Shown here piece by piece: positions 48,808 through 57,061 of a stretch of DNA of 64,000 nucleotides. The notes beneath the pieces were generated by a model, which was not told the origin of the DNA, ran no database searches, and was given only the letters and a program-made list of their open reading frames with translations. Both the position numbers and the translations under genes were made by a program. Position 1 is the stretch's first letter. Every line of letters begins with the position of its first letter. Source of the DNA: Candidatus Handelsmanbacteria bacterium (GTDB lineage: Bacteria; Latescibacterota; UBA2968; UBA8231); the NCBI GenBank assembly GCA_016867395.1, contig VGJS01000013.1:1-64000 (forward strand), written 5' to 3'.

Positions 48808-50055
48808 ATGCCGATGCAGGTAGAAATCGTCCGCCATGCCCTCGACCGGGTGCCACTCTCGATCATCTTCGACGACTCGACGGTGCTGGTCAATCTCAAC
48901 TACTTCTTCATGCGCGACCGCAACCTGGCCGACGGGCAGCAGCGCCGCTGGGAGGATGTGCCCATGGCGCACCCCGAATCCTTCACCCGCGAATTCGCCG
49001 AGTGGTGCCTGGCCGAAGGGGTGAAGGGGAAATTCAGCGTGGTGCCCTGCCCGGCCGCCCTGGGCCGCGTGGACCACGGGTTGCCCCTGCTCAGCAAAGC
49101 CCAGCAGGAGAGCTGGCTGCGGATGTGCCGGGAGCTGATCACTCCGGCCTTCGACATCACCCCGGAGATGCTCTCCCACACCTTTGTGCTGGACATGGAC
49201 ACCCTCCAGCCCCTGCCCTCGCGGATCTGGGAGCAGTACGACTGGGAGGCCTTGCCCCTGGACCAGGAGGAGTTGGTGACGCGTTACATCGCCCTGTCCT
49301 GCCAGATTCTGGAGAATGTGGGATTGCGACCCCAGGGGGTCACCTCGCCGGGGGGCTTTGGCGGCCGGACCCTCGACTTCTACATCAAGGTGGCCGGCCA
49401 GGCCCTGCGCCAGGTAACAGGTGATCCCCACCCCTATGTATTCCAACGGATCTGGACCGATAAACCCGTCGATACCCCCGTGTGGTACATCGACCGGGAG
49501 CGGGGCCAGGCCGTGGGGGAGATCATCGCCGGCACCGGGGACTGGACCGGGAATTGGACCGGTTACGGGGAGGTGAACGCCGACAAGTACCTCAGCGCTG
49601 ACCTGCGGGGCGGGCGCCTAGCCCAGCTCATCGACGCCGGCGAGCCGGCCATCCTCTGCAGCCACTGGCAGGGCTTTTACGGGATGCACAGCGGGGATCG
49701 CCAGGGCTTTGAGGCGTTCAAGACCGTGGTGCGCCGGCTCAGGGAGCGGGACCCCAGGGGCGAGCGCACCCGCTGGCGCAAGTGCAGCGAGATCGCCAAC
49801 TATGCCTGCGCCCGGGAGATGGCCCAGCTGACCACCGAGGGCGGAACCATCAGGCTCGACCTGCCGGTGCGGGTGGCCGAGCTCACCCTGAGGCTGAGCG
49901 GGATGGAAGTGCGCCAGGTGCAGGTGGACGGGGCGCCTCTGGAGCGGGTATCGAGCCGCGCCGCCTTTGCCAGCAACACCTTTTTGGCCGAAGGCGATAG
50001 TGTCCTGCTGGCCTTTGACCCGGCCCAACGCGCGATGCGGGTGGAGGTGGCATGA
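48808..50055 (+). CDS. NodB-like protein of unknown function
   Basis: 415 residues; GGAGGATTG precedes the ATG at 48808. 'VPLSIIFDDSTVLVNLNYFF' supplies a DD pair as in carbohydrate esterase 4, 'EGVKGKFSVVPCPA' matches the next strand, and 'TSPGGFGGRTLDFYIKVAGQ', 'GEPAILCSHWQGFYGMHSGD' give later barrel strands with a His. Residues ~330-415 form a small C-terminal sandwich ('GTIRLDLPVRVAELTLRLSG'). The overall outline is a barrel of the polysaccharide deacetylase type with atypical motifs. The stop overlaps the ABC ATPase start (ATGA, 50052-50055), so function is tied to the exporter. Confidence 0.6.
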   Translation: MPMQVEIVRHALDRVPLSIIFDDSTVLVNLNYFFMRDRNLADGQQRRWEDVPMAHPESFTREFAEWCLAEGVKGKFSVVPCPAALGRVDHGLPLLSKAQQESWLRMCRELITPAFDITPEMLSHTFVLDMDTLQPLPSRIWEQYDWEALPLDQEELVTRYIALSCQILENVGLRPQGVTSPGGFGGRTLDFYIKVAGQALRQVTGDPHPYVFQRIWTDKPVDTPVWYIDRERGQAVGEIIAGTGDWTGNWTGYGEVNADKYLSADLRGGRLAQLIDAGEPAILCSHWQGFYGMHSGDRQGFEAFKTVVRRLRERDPRGERTRWRKCSEIANYACAREMAQLTTEGGTIRLDLPVRVAELTLRLSGMEVRQVQVDGAPLERVSSRAAFASNTFLAEGDSVLLAFDPAQRAMRVEVA

Positions 50056-51029
50056 ACGCCGCCGTCGAGGTCCAGCAACTGCACAAAACCTACGAGGTGC
50101 CGGTGCGCGAGGGCGGGGTGAAGGCGGCCCTGAAGAGCCTGGTGCGCCGGCAGGTTCGCACCGTGGAGGCGGTCAAGAGTATCGACTTTGCCGTGGCCCC
50201 CGGCGAGGTCATCGGCTTCCTCGGGCCCAACGGGGCAGGCAAGACCACCACCCTCAAGATGCTCTCCGGGCTTTTGCACCCCACCGGCGGCCAGGTACGG
50301 GTGCTAGGCTTTGAGCCCTTTGCTAGGCAGCGGGTCTTTTTGCGCCAGATCACCCTAGTGATGGGCAACCGCAACCAACTGGTCTGGGACATCCCGGTGG
50401 TGGACTCCTTTGAGCGCAACCGGGCCATCTACCGCCTGGGCCGGCAGGAGTTCCGCGACACCTTGGACGAGCTGGTGAGCCTGCTGGACCTGGGCGAACT
50501 GTTGCAGAAGCCGGTGCGCAACCTCTCCCTGGGCGAGCGCATGAAATGCGAGGTGGCCGCTGCCCTACTGCACCGGCCTGGCATCCTCTTTCTCGACGAG
50601 CCCACCATCGGCCTGGACGTGACCATGCAGCGGCGCATCCGCGCCTTCATCGCCGAGTACAACCGTCGCTACCACGCCACCGTGCTGCTAACCAGTCACT
50701 ACATGGCTGACGTGGAGGCCCTGTGCCGGCGGGTGGTGATCATCCACCACGGGCAGTTGCTCTTCAACGGCGAATTGGCCGACCTGGTGCAGCGCTTCTC
50801 CCCCCACAAGACCATCGTGGTGGACCTGGATCGGGAGGAGCAGGACCTGACCGCGTACGGGGAGGTGGTGGGGCGCGAGGGGGCGCGGGTGACCCTGCGG
50901 GTGCCAAAGGCGGACACGGCGCGGGTAACGGCCCGGCTCCTCAGTGAGGTGCCGGTGGTGGATCTGACCGTGGAGGACCCCCAGATCGAGGACGTCATCG
51001 AGCAGGTCTTCTCCCAGGATGCGGCGTGA
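50052..51029 (+). CDS. ABC transporter ATP-binding protein (exporter type)
   Basis: 325 residues. Walker A 'GFLGPNGAGKTTTLK', signature 'NLSLGERMKCEVAAAL', Walker B 'GILFLDEPTIGLD' and the switch His in 'VLLTSHYMADVEALC' are complete. An N-terminal extension ('VREGGVKAALKSLVRRQVRT') and a C-terminal ~75-residue domain are characteristic of the ABC-2 exporter subfamily related to daunorubicin-resistance ATPases. It is coupled by overlaps to the NodB-like gene before it and to the first permease after it (GTGA at 51026-51029). It should energise export of a lipid, glycan or small metabolite across the inner membrane. Confidence 0.92.
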   Translation: MNAAVEVQQLHKTYEVPVREGGVKAALKSLVRRQVRTVEAVKSIDFAVAPGEVIGFLGPNGAGKTTTLKMLSGLLHPTGGQVRVLGFEPFARQRVFLRQITLVMGNRNQLVWDIPVVDSFERNRAIYRLGRQEFRDTLDELVSLLDLGELLQKPVRNLSLGERMKCEVAAALLHRPGILFLDEPTIGLDVTMQRRIRAFIAEYNRRYHATVLLTSHYMADVEALCRRVVIIHHGQLLFNGELADLVQRFSPHKTIVVDLDREEQDLTAYGEVVGREGARVTLRVPKADTARVTARLLSEVPVVDLTVEDPQIEDVIEQVFSQDAA

Positions 51030-51829
51030 AGGGCCTGGCCGACATCTACGCCACCCTCTTTCGCACCGAGGCGGCGGTGCAGTTGCAGTACCGGGCCGCC
51101 CTGGTCATCTGGCTCATCGGCCTGGTGGTGCAGCCGGTGGTGTACCTGGTGGTCTGGCTAACCGTAGCCAAAGCCCAGGGGGGCCAGGTGGGGGGATTCG
51201 CCAGCGGGGATCTGGCCGCCTACTACATCGCCCTGATGGTAATCAACCACCTCACTTTCACCTGGATCATGTTCGAGTTCGAGTACCGGGTGCGTAGCGG
51301 CTCCTTCTCCCCCCTGCTGCTCCAGCCCCTGCACCCCATCCACACCGACATCACCGTCAACATCGCCTACAAGGTCCTGACCTCGGTGATAACCCTGCCG
51401 GCCGCCCTGCTGCTGGCCTGGCTTTTTGAGCCGCGCTTCAACCTCCACCCCTGGTCCCTGGCCGCCCTGGTCCCGGCCCTGCTGCTGGCCTTTGCCCTGC
51501 GCTTTCTGGTCGAGTGGTGCCTGGCCCTAAGCGCCTTCTGGACCACCCGGGTGGGGGCGCTCAACCAGTTCTACTTCGCGGCCCTGCTCTTCCTCTCCGG
51601 GCGCATGGCCCCCCTCGAACTGATGCCCGGCTGGGTGCAGACCCTGGCGGCGCTCCTGCCCTTCCGTTGGATGCTGGCTTTTCCGGTGGAGTTGGCCATG
51701 GGCCGGCTGAACCCCGAACAGACGGCGCAGGGCTTGGCGGTCCAGGGCCTGTGGGTAGGGGCCAGCCTGGGGCTGATGGCCCTGGTCTGGCGGCGGGGCC
51801 TGAGGCAGTACGGGGCGGTGGGCGCATGA
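51026..51829 (+). CDS. ABC-2 type permease subunit 1
   Basis: 267 residues with a GTG start overlapping the ATPase stop. Six membrane helices: 'ALVIWLIGLVVQPVVYLVVW', 'AYYIALMVINHLTFTWIMF', 'VLTSVITLPAALLLAWLF', 'LAALVPALLLAFALRFLVEW', 'ALNQFYFAALLFLSGRMAPL' and 'VQGLWVGASLGLMALVWRRG'. The sequence resembles ABC-2 permeases that occur as unlike pairs with one ATPase (viologen-exporter/DUF990-like). Its stop overlaps the start of the second permease (ATGA at 51826-51829). The partner permease differs strongly, so the transporter should be a heterodimer. Confidence 0.85.
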   Translation: MKGLADIYATLFRTEAAVQLQYRAALVIWLIGLVVQPVVYLVVWLTVAKAQGGQVGGFASGDLAAYYIALMVINHLTFTWIMFEFEYRVRSGSFSPLLLQPLHPIHTDITVNIAYKVLTSVITLPAALLLAWLFEPRFNLHPWSLAALVPALLLAFALRFLVEWCLALSAFWTTRVGALNQFYFAALLFLSGRMAPLELMPGWVQTLAALLPFRWMLAFPVELAMGRLNPEQTAQGLAVQGLWVGASLGLMALVWRRGLRQYGAVGA

Positions 51830-52611
51830 ACTATCTGCGGCTCTTCTGGGTCTTCGTGCGCTTGGGGGTGCTCAACGAATTGGCGTACCGCGCCAACTTC
51901 TACATTCAGTGCCTGCAATCCCTGATGAGCCTGGGCATCGGCCTGGCCGGAATCGCCGTGGTCTTTGCCCACACCCCGGCACTGGGGGGCTGGCAGCCGG
52001 CCGAACTGGTGGCCCTCTTGGGGGTGTATCAATTGATGGGCGGGTTGATCGGGGCCCTGATCCAGCCCAGCATGGAGCGTTTCATGGAGGACGTGCGTCG
52101 GGGCACCCTCGACTTCACCCTGACCAAGCCGGCCGACGCCCAGGTGCTGGTGAGCATGGGCGAGGTGCGGGTGTGGAAGCTGGTGGACGTGGGCTTGGGG
52201 CTGACGGTATTGGCGGCGGCACTCCTGCAACTGGGGATGGCCCTCGGCGCGTCCCAGGCCCTGGGTTTCGGCCTGACCCTGCTGGCCGGAGCGGCCATCG
52301 TCTACAGCTTCTGGCTGATCCTAGCCACCCTCTCCTTCTGGTTTGTGCGGGTGGAGAACATCCTGATTATCTTCCAGGGGGTGTACGAGGCAGGTCGTTG
52401 GCCGGTAGGTATGTACCCCCGCTGGCTCCAGGTGGGGCTGACCGCGCTGGTGCCGGTGGCCTTTGCCGTGACCGTGCCGGCCGAGGCGGTGGTGGGCCGG
52501 CTCAGCCGGGAGATGCTGGGCTTGGCGTTCGGCCTGGCATTGGGGCTGTTGGGGGGGTCGCGGTGGTTCTGGCGCTGCGGGGTCAAACGCTATTCGGGCG
52601 CCTCTGCCTAA
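51826..52611 (+). CDS. ABC-2 type permease subunit 2
   Basis: 261 residues, coupled to the first permease by a 4-bp overlap. Membrane helices include 'LQSLMSLGIGLAGIAVVFAH', 'LVALLGVYQLMGGLIGALIQ', 'VDVGLGLTVLAAALLQLGMA', 'ALGFGLTLLAGAAIVYSFWL', and 'VGLTALVPVAFAVTVPAEAV'. 'VRRGTLDFTLTKPADAQVLV' matches the cytoplasmic coupling region found in this ABC-2 group ('vr.G.ld..LlkP....'). It is the last gene of the 45.6-52.6 kb series. Confidence 0.85.
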   Translation: MNYLRLFWVFVRLGVLNELAYRANFYIQCLQSLMSLGIGLAGIAVVFAHTPALGGWQPAELVALLGVYQLMGGLIGALIQPSMERFMEDVRRGTLDFTLTKPADAQVLVSMGEVRVWKLVDVGLGLTVLAAALLQLGMALGASQALGFGLTLLAGAAIVYSFWLILATLSFWFVRVENILIIFQGVYEAGRWPVGMYPRWLQVGLTALVPVAFAVTVPAEAVVGRLSREMLGLAFGLALGLLGGSRWFWRCGVKRYSGASA

Positions 52612-52661
52612 CTTGCAGCCCCTGCACCACCGCAGTATCATTGGTGACAACAGGATGCCTT

Positions 52662-53684
52662 ATGGAGAGCGCGCGCAGATCCCGAAGGAGCGGCTGGTGG
52701 GTGGCCCTGGCCGCCTTGCTGGCGGTTCGGGCCGGGGCCCAGGCCGAGCCGGCGGTGGACCCGGCTCTGCAGGCCGCCCGGGCCAGCGCCGACCGCACCA
52801 ACGCGGTGTTCATGGACATGGTGGAGCAGCAACGGCGGCTGGAGCAGCGCTCCCAGTTGCTGCTGGTGGCGGCCCTGGCGGCCCTGGCGCTGGCGGGGTA
52901 CGCGGCGTATGGGCGCTGGCGGCCCGGCGCCCTCAAGGCCAGCCGCTTTGTACTGCAGGGGCGCCAGGGCAAAACCCGCGCTGCCCTGCGGGTGGCCGGG
53001 GCCCGGGACGAGGCGCTTTTGGAGTTCATGGACGAATATGGCCGAGCGGTGGCGACGGTGGGCATCGCCGAGGCGGCCGCTTTCCTTGAACTGCGCGACC
53101 AACACGACCGGCCCCGAGTGCGGCTGGCCCTCAGCCCGGACGGCTCGCCGATGCTGGAACTCTACGACGCCGAGGGGCGCAACCGTGCCGGCCTGGGCCT
53201 GACCGAGGACGGAGGCGTGGGCCTGGGGCTGTACGACATCCAGAAGCAGGTGCGCGCCGGCCTGGGTCTGGGAGAGGGCGGGGCGGCCACTCTCAATTTT
53301 CTCGACGCGGCTGGGCAGTGCCGGCTGCGGGTGGGCATGGGACCCAAGGAGCTGCCCGAAGTGCGGCTCAACGACGCCCAGGGCCACGTGCGCGGCCTGC
53401 TGCGCATGCGCCCCGACGGCATGGTGCTCATCGAACTGGGCGACGGGGAAGGGGCGGTGCGCACCATGGTCGGGGTACTGGAGGAAGGCTCCTCGATTGT
53501 GGGGCTGATGGACGCTGAGCAGCGTTTCCGCGCCGGCCTGGGGGTGAGCCCGGACGGACGGCCGCGGCTGGAACTCTTCGACGCCAAGGGGGAGCCGCAC
53601 GCCTCCTTCTACCTCGAAGGGGACGGCGGGGCAGGGCTGAAACTGCTCTCGGCCAAAGGCGAGATCCTCTTCAAAAGCCCCTGA
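52662..53684 (+). CDS. Membrane-anchored ~25-residue beta-repeat protein
   Basis: 340 residues. An N-terminal signal-like helix ('WWVALAALLAVRAGAQAEPA') and a second hydrophobic helix ('SQLLLVAALAALALAGYAAY', about residues 64-84) frame a short periplasmic stretch, leaving the C-terminal ~250 residues probably on the other side. That region is built of about eight repeats of ~25 residues with the pattern 'D..G..RaglglsedG.p.leLyD': 'LYDAEGRNRAGLGLTEDGGV', 'LYDIQKQVRAGLGLGEGGAA', 'LNDAQGHVRGLLRMRPDGMV', 'LMDAEQRFRAGLGVSPDGRP'. The regularity suggests a beta-solenoid or stacked hairpins. Function unknown. Confidence 0.65.
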   Translation: MESARRSRRSGWWVALAALLAVRAGAQAEPAVDPALQAARASADRTNAVFMDMVEQQRRLEQRSQLLLVAALAALALAGYAAYGRWRPGALKASRFVLQGRQGKTRAALRVAGARDEALLEFMDEYGRAVATVGIAEAAAFLELRDQHDRPRVRLALSPDGSPMLELYDAEGRNRAGLGLTEDGGVGLGLYDIQKQVRAGLGLGEGGAATLNFLDAAGQCRLRVGMGPKELPEVRLNDAQGHVRGLLRMRPDGMVLIELGDGEGAVRTMVGVLEEGSSIVGLMDAEQRFRAGLGVSPDGRPRLELFDAKGEPHASFYLEGDGGAGLKLLSAKGEILFKSP

Positions 53685-53685
53685 G

Positions 53686-54495
53686 ATGGATAAGGCGGTG
53701 ATCCTGGCCCGGGGTCTGGGCACGCGTATGCGCCAGCAGGACCCCCAGGCCGGACTGAGCGCCCGCCAGGCCGAGGTAGCGGCCACGGGCGTCAAGGCTC
53801 TCATCCCCATCGACCGGCCCTTTCTCGACTACGTGCTCAGCGCCCTGGCCGACGCGGGGTACCGGCGCGTCTGTCTGGTGGTGGGCCCCGAACACGGGGA
53901 GTTGCGCCGTTATTACGGCGAGGAACTCCAGTACCAGCGCCTGGAACTGGGCTTCGCCATCCAGGAACAACCCCTGGGCACCGCGGACGCGGTAGCCGCG
54001 GCCGAGGGGTTTGCCGCCGGCGATGCCTTTCTGGTGATCAACTCCGACAATTATTACCCCGCCGCCGCCCTTGGCGCCCTGCGCCATCTGCCGGGGCCGG
54101 GGCTGGTGGCCTTCTCGCGCACCGGGATGCTGGCGGGCGGCAATATCCCCCCCGAAAGGCTGAGCCGGTTCGCCCTCGTCGAGGCCGACGCAGAGGGCTG
54201 CCTGTACCGCATCATCGAGAAACCGGACCTGGCGCTGCTGGAATCCCTGCCCGAGCCGGTGGCGGTAAGCATGAACTGCTGGCGTTTCGACGCGGGCATC
54301 TTTCCCGCCTGCCGGGCGGTAAAACCCTCCCCCAGAGGCGAACTGGAACTGCCCGACGCGGTGCAGCACGCGGCAGGGGTGCTTGGCCAGCGGTTCCGGG
54401 TCCTGTATTTCGACGAGGCGGTGCTGGACTTGTCCGACCGCGCCGACGTGGGGCCGGTGGCGGTAAGGCTGGCCGGCCGGGCGGTGCGGCTGTGA
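53686..54495 (+). CDS. Sugar-1-phosphate nucleotidyltransferase
   Basis: 269 residues. 'MDKAVILARGLGTRMRQQDP' is the nucleotide-binding loop (usually AAGxGTR; here ARGLGTRM), 'GVKALIPIDRPFLDYVLSAL' contains the KxxxPI segment, 'EQPLGTADAV' the base-binding motif and 'FLVINSDNYYP' the metal-binding Asp (D121). Enzymes of this family form NDP-sugars from sugar-1-phosphate and NTP. It starts one base after the repeat-protein stop and overlaps the sugar-kinase start by 4 bp, so kinase and nucleotidyltransferase make a two-step activation route from free sugar to NDP-sugar, as in L-fucose, galactose or heptose salvage. Confidence 0.85.
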   Translation: MDKAVILARGLGTRMRQQDPQAGLSARQAEVAATGVKALIPIDRPFLDYVLSALADAGYRRVCLVVGPEHGELRRYYGEELQYQRLELGFAIQEQPLGTADAVAAAEGFAAGDAFLVINSDNYYPAAALGALRHLPGPGLVAFSRTGMLAGGNIPPERLSRFALVEADAEGCLYRIIEKPDLALLESLPEPVAVSMNCWRFDAGIFPACRAVKPSPRGELELPDAVQHAAGVLGQRFRVLYFDEAVLDLSDRADVGPVAVRLAGRAVRL

Positions 54496-55865
54496 TCGGG
54501 CTGGGAGAGCTGCTGGACGGCGACCAGGCCGAGGCGCTGGTGCGGGAGCCGGGGCTGCGCCCGGCGGCGGCCCGGACCAAGGCCGAATTGTTCGGGCGGG
54601 CGGCCCGCCGCCTGGCCGAGGGCGGGGTGGGGCCGCAGACCAGGGTGGCGGCCTTCGCCGTGCCCGGCCGCGTCGAGGTGCTGGGCAAACACACCGATTA
54701 CGCGGGCGGCCGCAGCCTGGTGGCGGCCCTGGAGCAGGGTTTCTGCATGGTGGCAACCCCGCGTTCCGACACCCAGGTGAGGATTTGGGCCGAGCAGGGC
54801 GAGCCAGTGTCTTTTGCCCTGGACCCCGAGCTGGTGGCCAGCCACGGCCACTGGTCCAACTACCCCATCACCGTGGCCCGCCGCCTGGCCCGCAACTTCC
54901 CCGCCTGCCGGCGAGGTATGGACCTGGCCTTTTGCAGCGACCTGCCCCCGGCCGCGGGCATGAGCAGCTCCAGCGCCCTGATGGTCGGCACCTACCTGGC
55001 CCTGGCCGCCTTCAATCAATTGGATGTCCAGCCGCAGTATCGGCGGCAGATCAGCGACCCGCTGGAGCTGGCCGCGTTTCTTGGCACGGTCGAGAACGGC
55101 CAGAGCTTCGGCGAGTTGGAGGGAGACCGGGGGGTGGGCACCTTTGGCGGCAGCGAGGATCACACCGCCATCCTCTGCTCCAGGGCCGGCCATATCGGGC
55201 AGTTCGCCTACTGTCCGGCCCGCTTCGAGCGCCATATCCCCGTGCCGGAGGGGTATCTCTTTGCCCTGGGCAGCAGCGGGGTGGTGGCCGAGAAGACCGG
55301 TGCGGCCCAGGAGCTGTACAACCGCGCCTCGGCCCGGGTCCGGGCCCTGGTGCGGGCCTGGCAGCGGGGCACCGGTGGGACCCAGCGCCACCTCTATCCC
55401 ATCCTCCATAGCGGGCCAGGGGTGGCGGACCGGCTGCGGCAGCTCATCGCCGGCCCGCAGGAAGGGCCCTTCAGTTCAGCAGAGTTGCGGGACCGGCTGG
55501 AGCACTTCATCGCCGAGAACGAGGAGATCTGCCTGCCGGCGGGCGAGGCGCTGGCCCGGGGGGACCTGGAGGGTTTTGGCCGGCTGGTGGACCGCTCCCA
55601 GGAGTTGACCGAGACCTTGTTAGGCAACCAGGTGCCCCAGACCGCGGCCCTGGCCCGGCTGGCCAGGGAGGGGGGCGCAGTGGCGGCTTCGGCCTTTGGC
55701 GCTGGCTTTGGCGGCAGCGTCTGGGCCCTGGTACCCGAGGACGGGGCTTTGGCCTTCCTCGATCGCTGGGCCAGGGCCTATGCCGGGGCTTTTCCCGACG
55801 CAACGGGGGCGTTCTTTTTGAGTCAGGCCGGGCCGGCTGCCTTTGCTCTTAGCGGGTTAGGGTGA
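54492..55865 (+). CDS. GHMP kinase, galactokinase-like
   Basis: 457 residues from a GTG overlapping the previous stop. 'GRVEVLGKHTDYAGGRSLVA' (about residues 59-78) is the galactokinase signature (GR.nliGeHtDy..G), 'LPPAAGMSSSSAL' (151-163) the GHMP phosphate loop and 'ASAFGAGFGGSVWALV' the C-terminal motif 3. The change of Glu to Lys in 'GEHtDY' to 'GKHTDY' is unusual for true GalK and may mark a different sugar. It phosphorylates the anomeric OH using ATP; the product feeds the adjacent nucleotidyltransferase. RbsD/FucU at 24.9 kb could supply the correct anomer. Confidence 0.82.
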   Translation: MIGLGELLDGDQAEALVREPGLRPAAARTKAELFGRAARRLAEGGVGPQTRVAAFAVPGRVEVLGKHTDYAGGRSLVAALEQGFCMVATPRSDTQVRIWAEQGEPVSFALDPELVASHGHWSNYPITVARRLARNFPACRRGMDLAFCSDLPPAAGMSSSSALMVGTYLALAAFNQLDVQPQYRRQISDPLELAAFLGTVENGQSFGELEGDRGVGTFGGSEDHTAILCSRAGHIGQFAYCPARFERHIPVPEGYLFALGSSGVVAEKTGAAQELYNRASARVRALVRAWQRGTGGTQRHLYPILHSGPGVADRLRQLIAGPQEGPFSSAELRDRLEHFIAENEEICLPAGEALARGDLEGFGRLVDRSQELTETLLGNQVPQTAALARLAREGGAVAASAFGAGFGGSVWALVPEDGALAFLDRWARAYAGAFPDATGAFFLSQAGPAAFALSGLG

Positions 55866-55928
55866 GGCGGGGGGAATCATGCTATATTCTCGGAGAGAGA
55901 CCGAGGGAACCGAGGGAAGAAGAGGCAG

Positions 55929-56441
55929 GTGCTGAAAAAACTTGCAGGCAGGATCTTCGGCTTCCAGACCGAGATCGAGCAGTTGCAGGAGCAGATCGCC
56001 CAGCTGAGCATGGACCCGGTGTTCGGCATGTGGACCCGCAACGCTTTTTTGCAGTTCTCCCTCATCATGCCCCGCGGCCTGCGGGTGGTGGTTTTTCTGG
56101 ACCTGGACAACCTGCACCAGCTTAACGAGCAGTACGGATACGAGAACGTGAACCAGCGCATCCGGGCCATCTTCTCCATCCCCTTCCGGCGCAGCGACCT
56201 GGTGGCCCGGTGGTTCTCGGGCGATGAGATCGTCGTCCTCTTCGATGCGGACGAGGAGTTCGCCCTGCGCAAGATCGGCCAGCTCGAAGAGGCAGCCAGG
56301 CAGCAGGGGATGAGTTTCCACTTCCAGCTCGCGATCTGGGACGTGGGCAAGGAGCCGATTGAGAAGGTGATCGACGAATTGTCCTCCAAGGTGCTGGCTG
56401 AAAAGTCATGGAAACAGCAGCAGGTATCAAAGTCCTCCTGA
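55929..56441 (+). CDS. Small GGDEF-type domain protein, possibly degenerate
   Basis: 170 residues from a GTG start. A short coiled-coil ('GFQTEIEQLQEQIAQLSMDP') leads into a GGDEF fold: 'VVVFLDLDNLHQLNEQYGYE' keeps the metal and substrate residues of 'f.DiDnFK.iNd.yG', while the active-site loop reads 'RWFSGDEIVVLF' in place of RxGGDEF: one residue longer after Arg and Ser instead of the first Gly. Some active diguanylate cyclases tolerate SGDEF, so it may still make cyclic di-GMP or act as a GTP/c-di-GMP sensor. No partner domain is attached. The 3' end overlaps the next gene by 34 bp. Confidence 0.7.
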   Translation: MLKKLAGRIFGFQTEIEQLQEQIAQLSMDPVFGMWTRNAFLQFSLIMPRGLRVVVFLDLDNLHQLNEQYGYENVNQRIRAIFSIPFRRSDLVARWFSGDEIVVLFDADEEFALRKIGQLEEAARQQGMSFHFQLAIWDVGKEPIEKVIDELSSKVLAEKSWKQQQVSKSS

Positions 56442-56974
56442 GGCTGGCGCTGGGCTGGGCCTGCCTGCTGGCCGGGTCGATGGGTTGTGGCGAGGGTGGA
56501 GGGGCTGCCCAGACCCCGTACGGGCCAGCCGATCAGGTGCGCTCCTACCGTTTGCAGACCAACCCCCTCATCGACTGGGTCAACTCCCTCGAACAGGAGG
56601 TGCAGCGCCGCGCCGTGGGCGCCTCTGGCCAGGCCACCGCCGAGAACCTCGCCGTGGTGTGCGCCTATGCCCACCCGCTGCTGCAGTCGGCCCGAGACAG
56701 TTTCGACCGCCTCGCCCCGCCCCCGGCTCTGGAGCCCCTGCACCGCAACATGCGGCAGGTGATGGACCTGCGCCTCCAGGCCTACGGGGTGGTGCTGGAA
56801 GGCTGGGCCCTCCAGCGGGAGCAGGGGGAAAACCGCCAGAGCGACAGCCTCTATCAGCGTGCCGAAGCACTCCTGGCCCAGGCCAATTACCTCGTCGTGG
56901 CGGTGAACCAGGAGCTACAGGCCGTGGATCTGGCCCTGGGCGAGGCCGGCGGCCGGAATCCGGTGGTGTCGTAG
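56408..56974 (+). CDS. Predicted lipoprotein, unknown function
   Basis: 188 residues. The N-terminus has a signal helix ending in a lipobox, 'ALGWACLLAGSMGCGEGG', predicting lipidation at Cys27 and attachment to a membrane. The mature part is helical: 'NPLIDWVNSLEQEVQRRAVG', 'MRQVMDLRLQAYGVVLEGWA' and 'AEALLAQANYLVVAVNQELQ'. No family recognised. It overlaps the GGDEF-type gene by 34 bp in a different frame, an unusually long overlap that shows the start must lie inside the upstream coding region or that the upstream gene is over-extended. Confidence 0.6.
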   Translation: METAAGIKVLLRLALGWACLLAGSMGCGEGGGAAQTPYGPADQVRSYRLQTNPLIDWVNSLEQEVQRRAVGASGQATAENLAVVCAYAHPLLQSARDSFDRLAPPPALEPLHRNMRQVMDLRLQAYGVVLEGWALQREQGENRQSDSLYQRAEALLAQANYLVVAVNQELQAVDLALGEAGGRNPVVS

Positions 56975-57061
56975 CGGGTGGAGTGTACCTATGCCTTGAC
57001 CTGGTCCAGGGTACAGGGTATCTCGTCTCGCATGGTTATCGCGCCTCTTTGGAGCGTGGTC

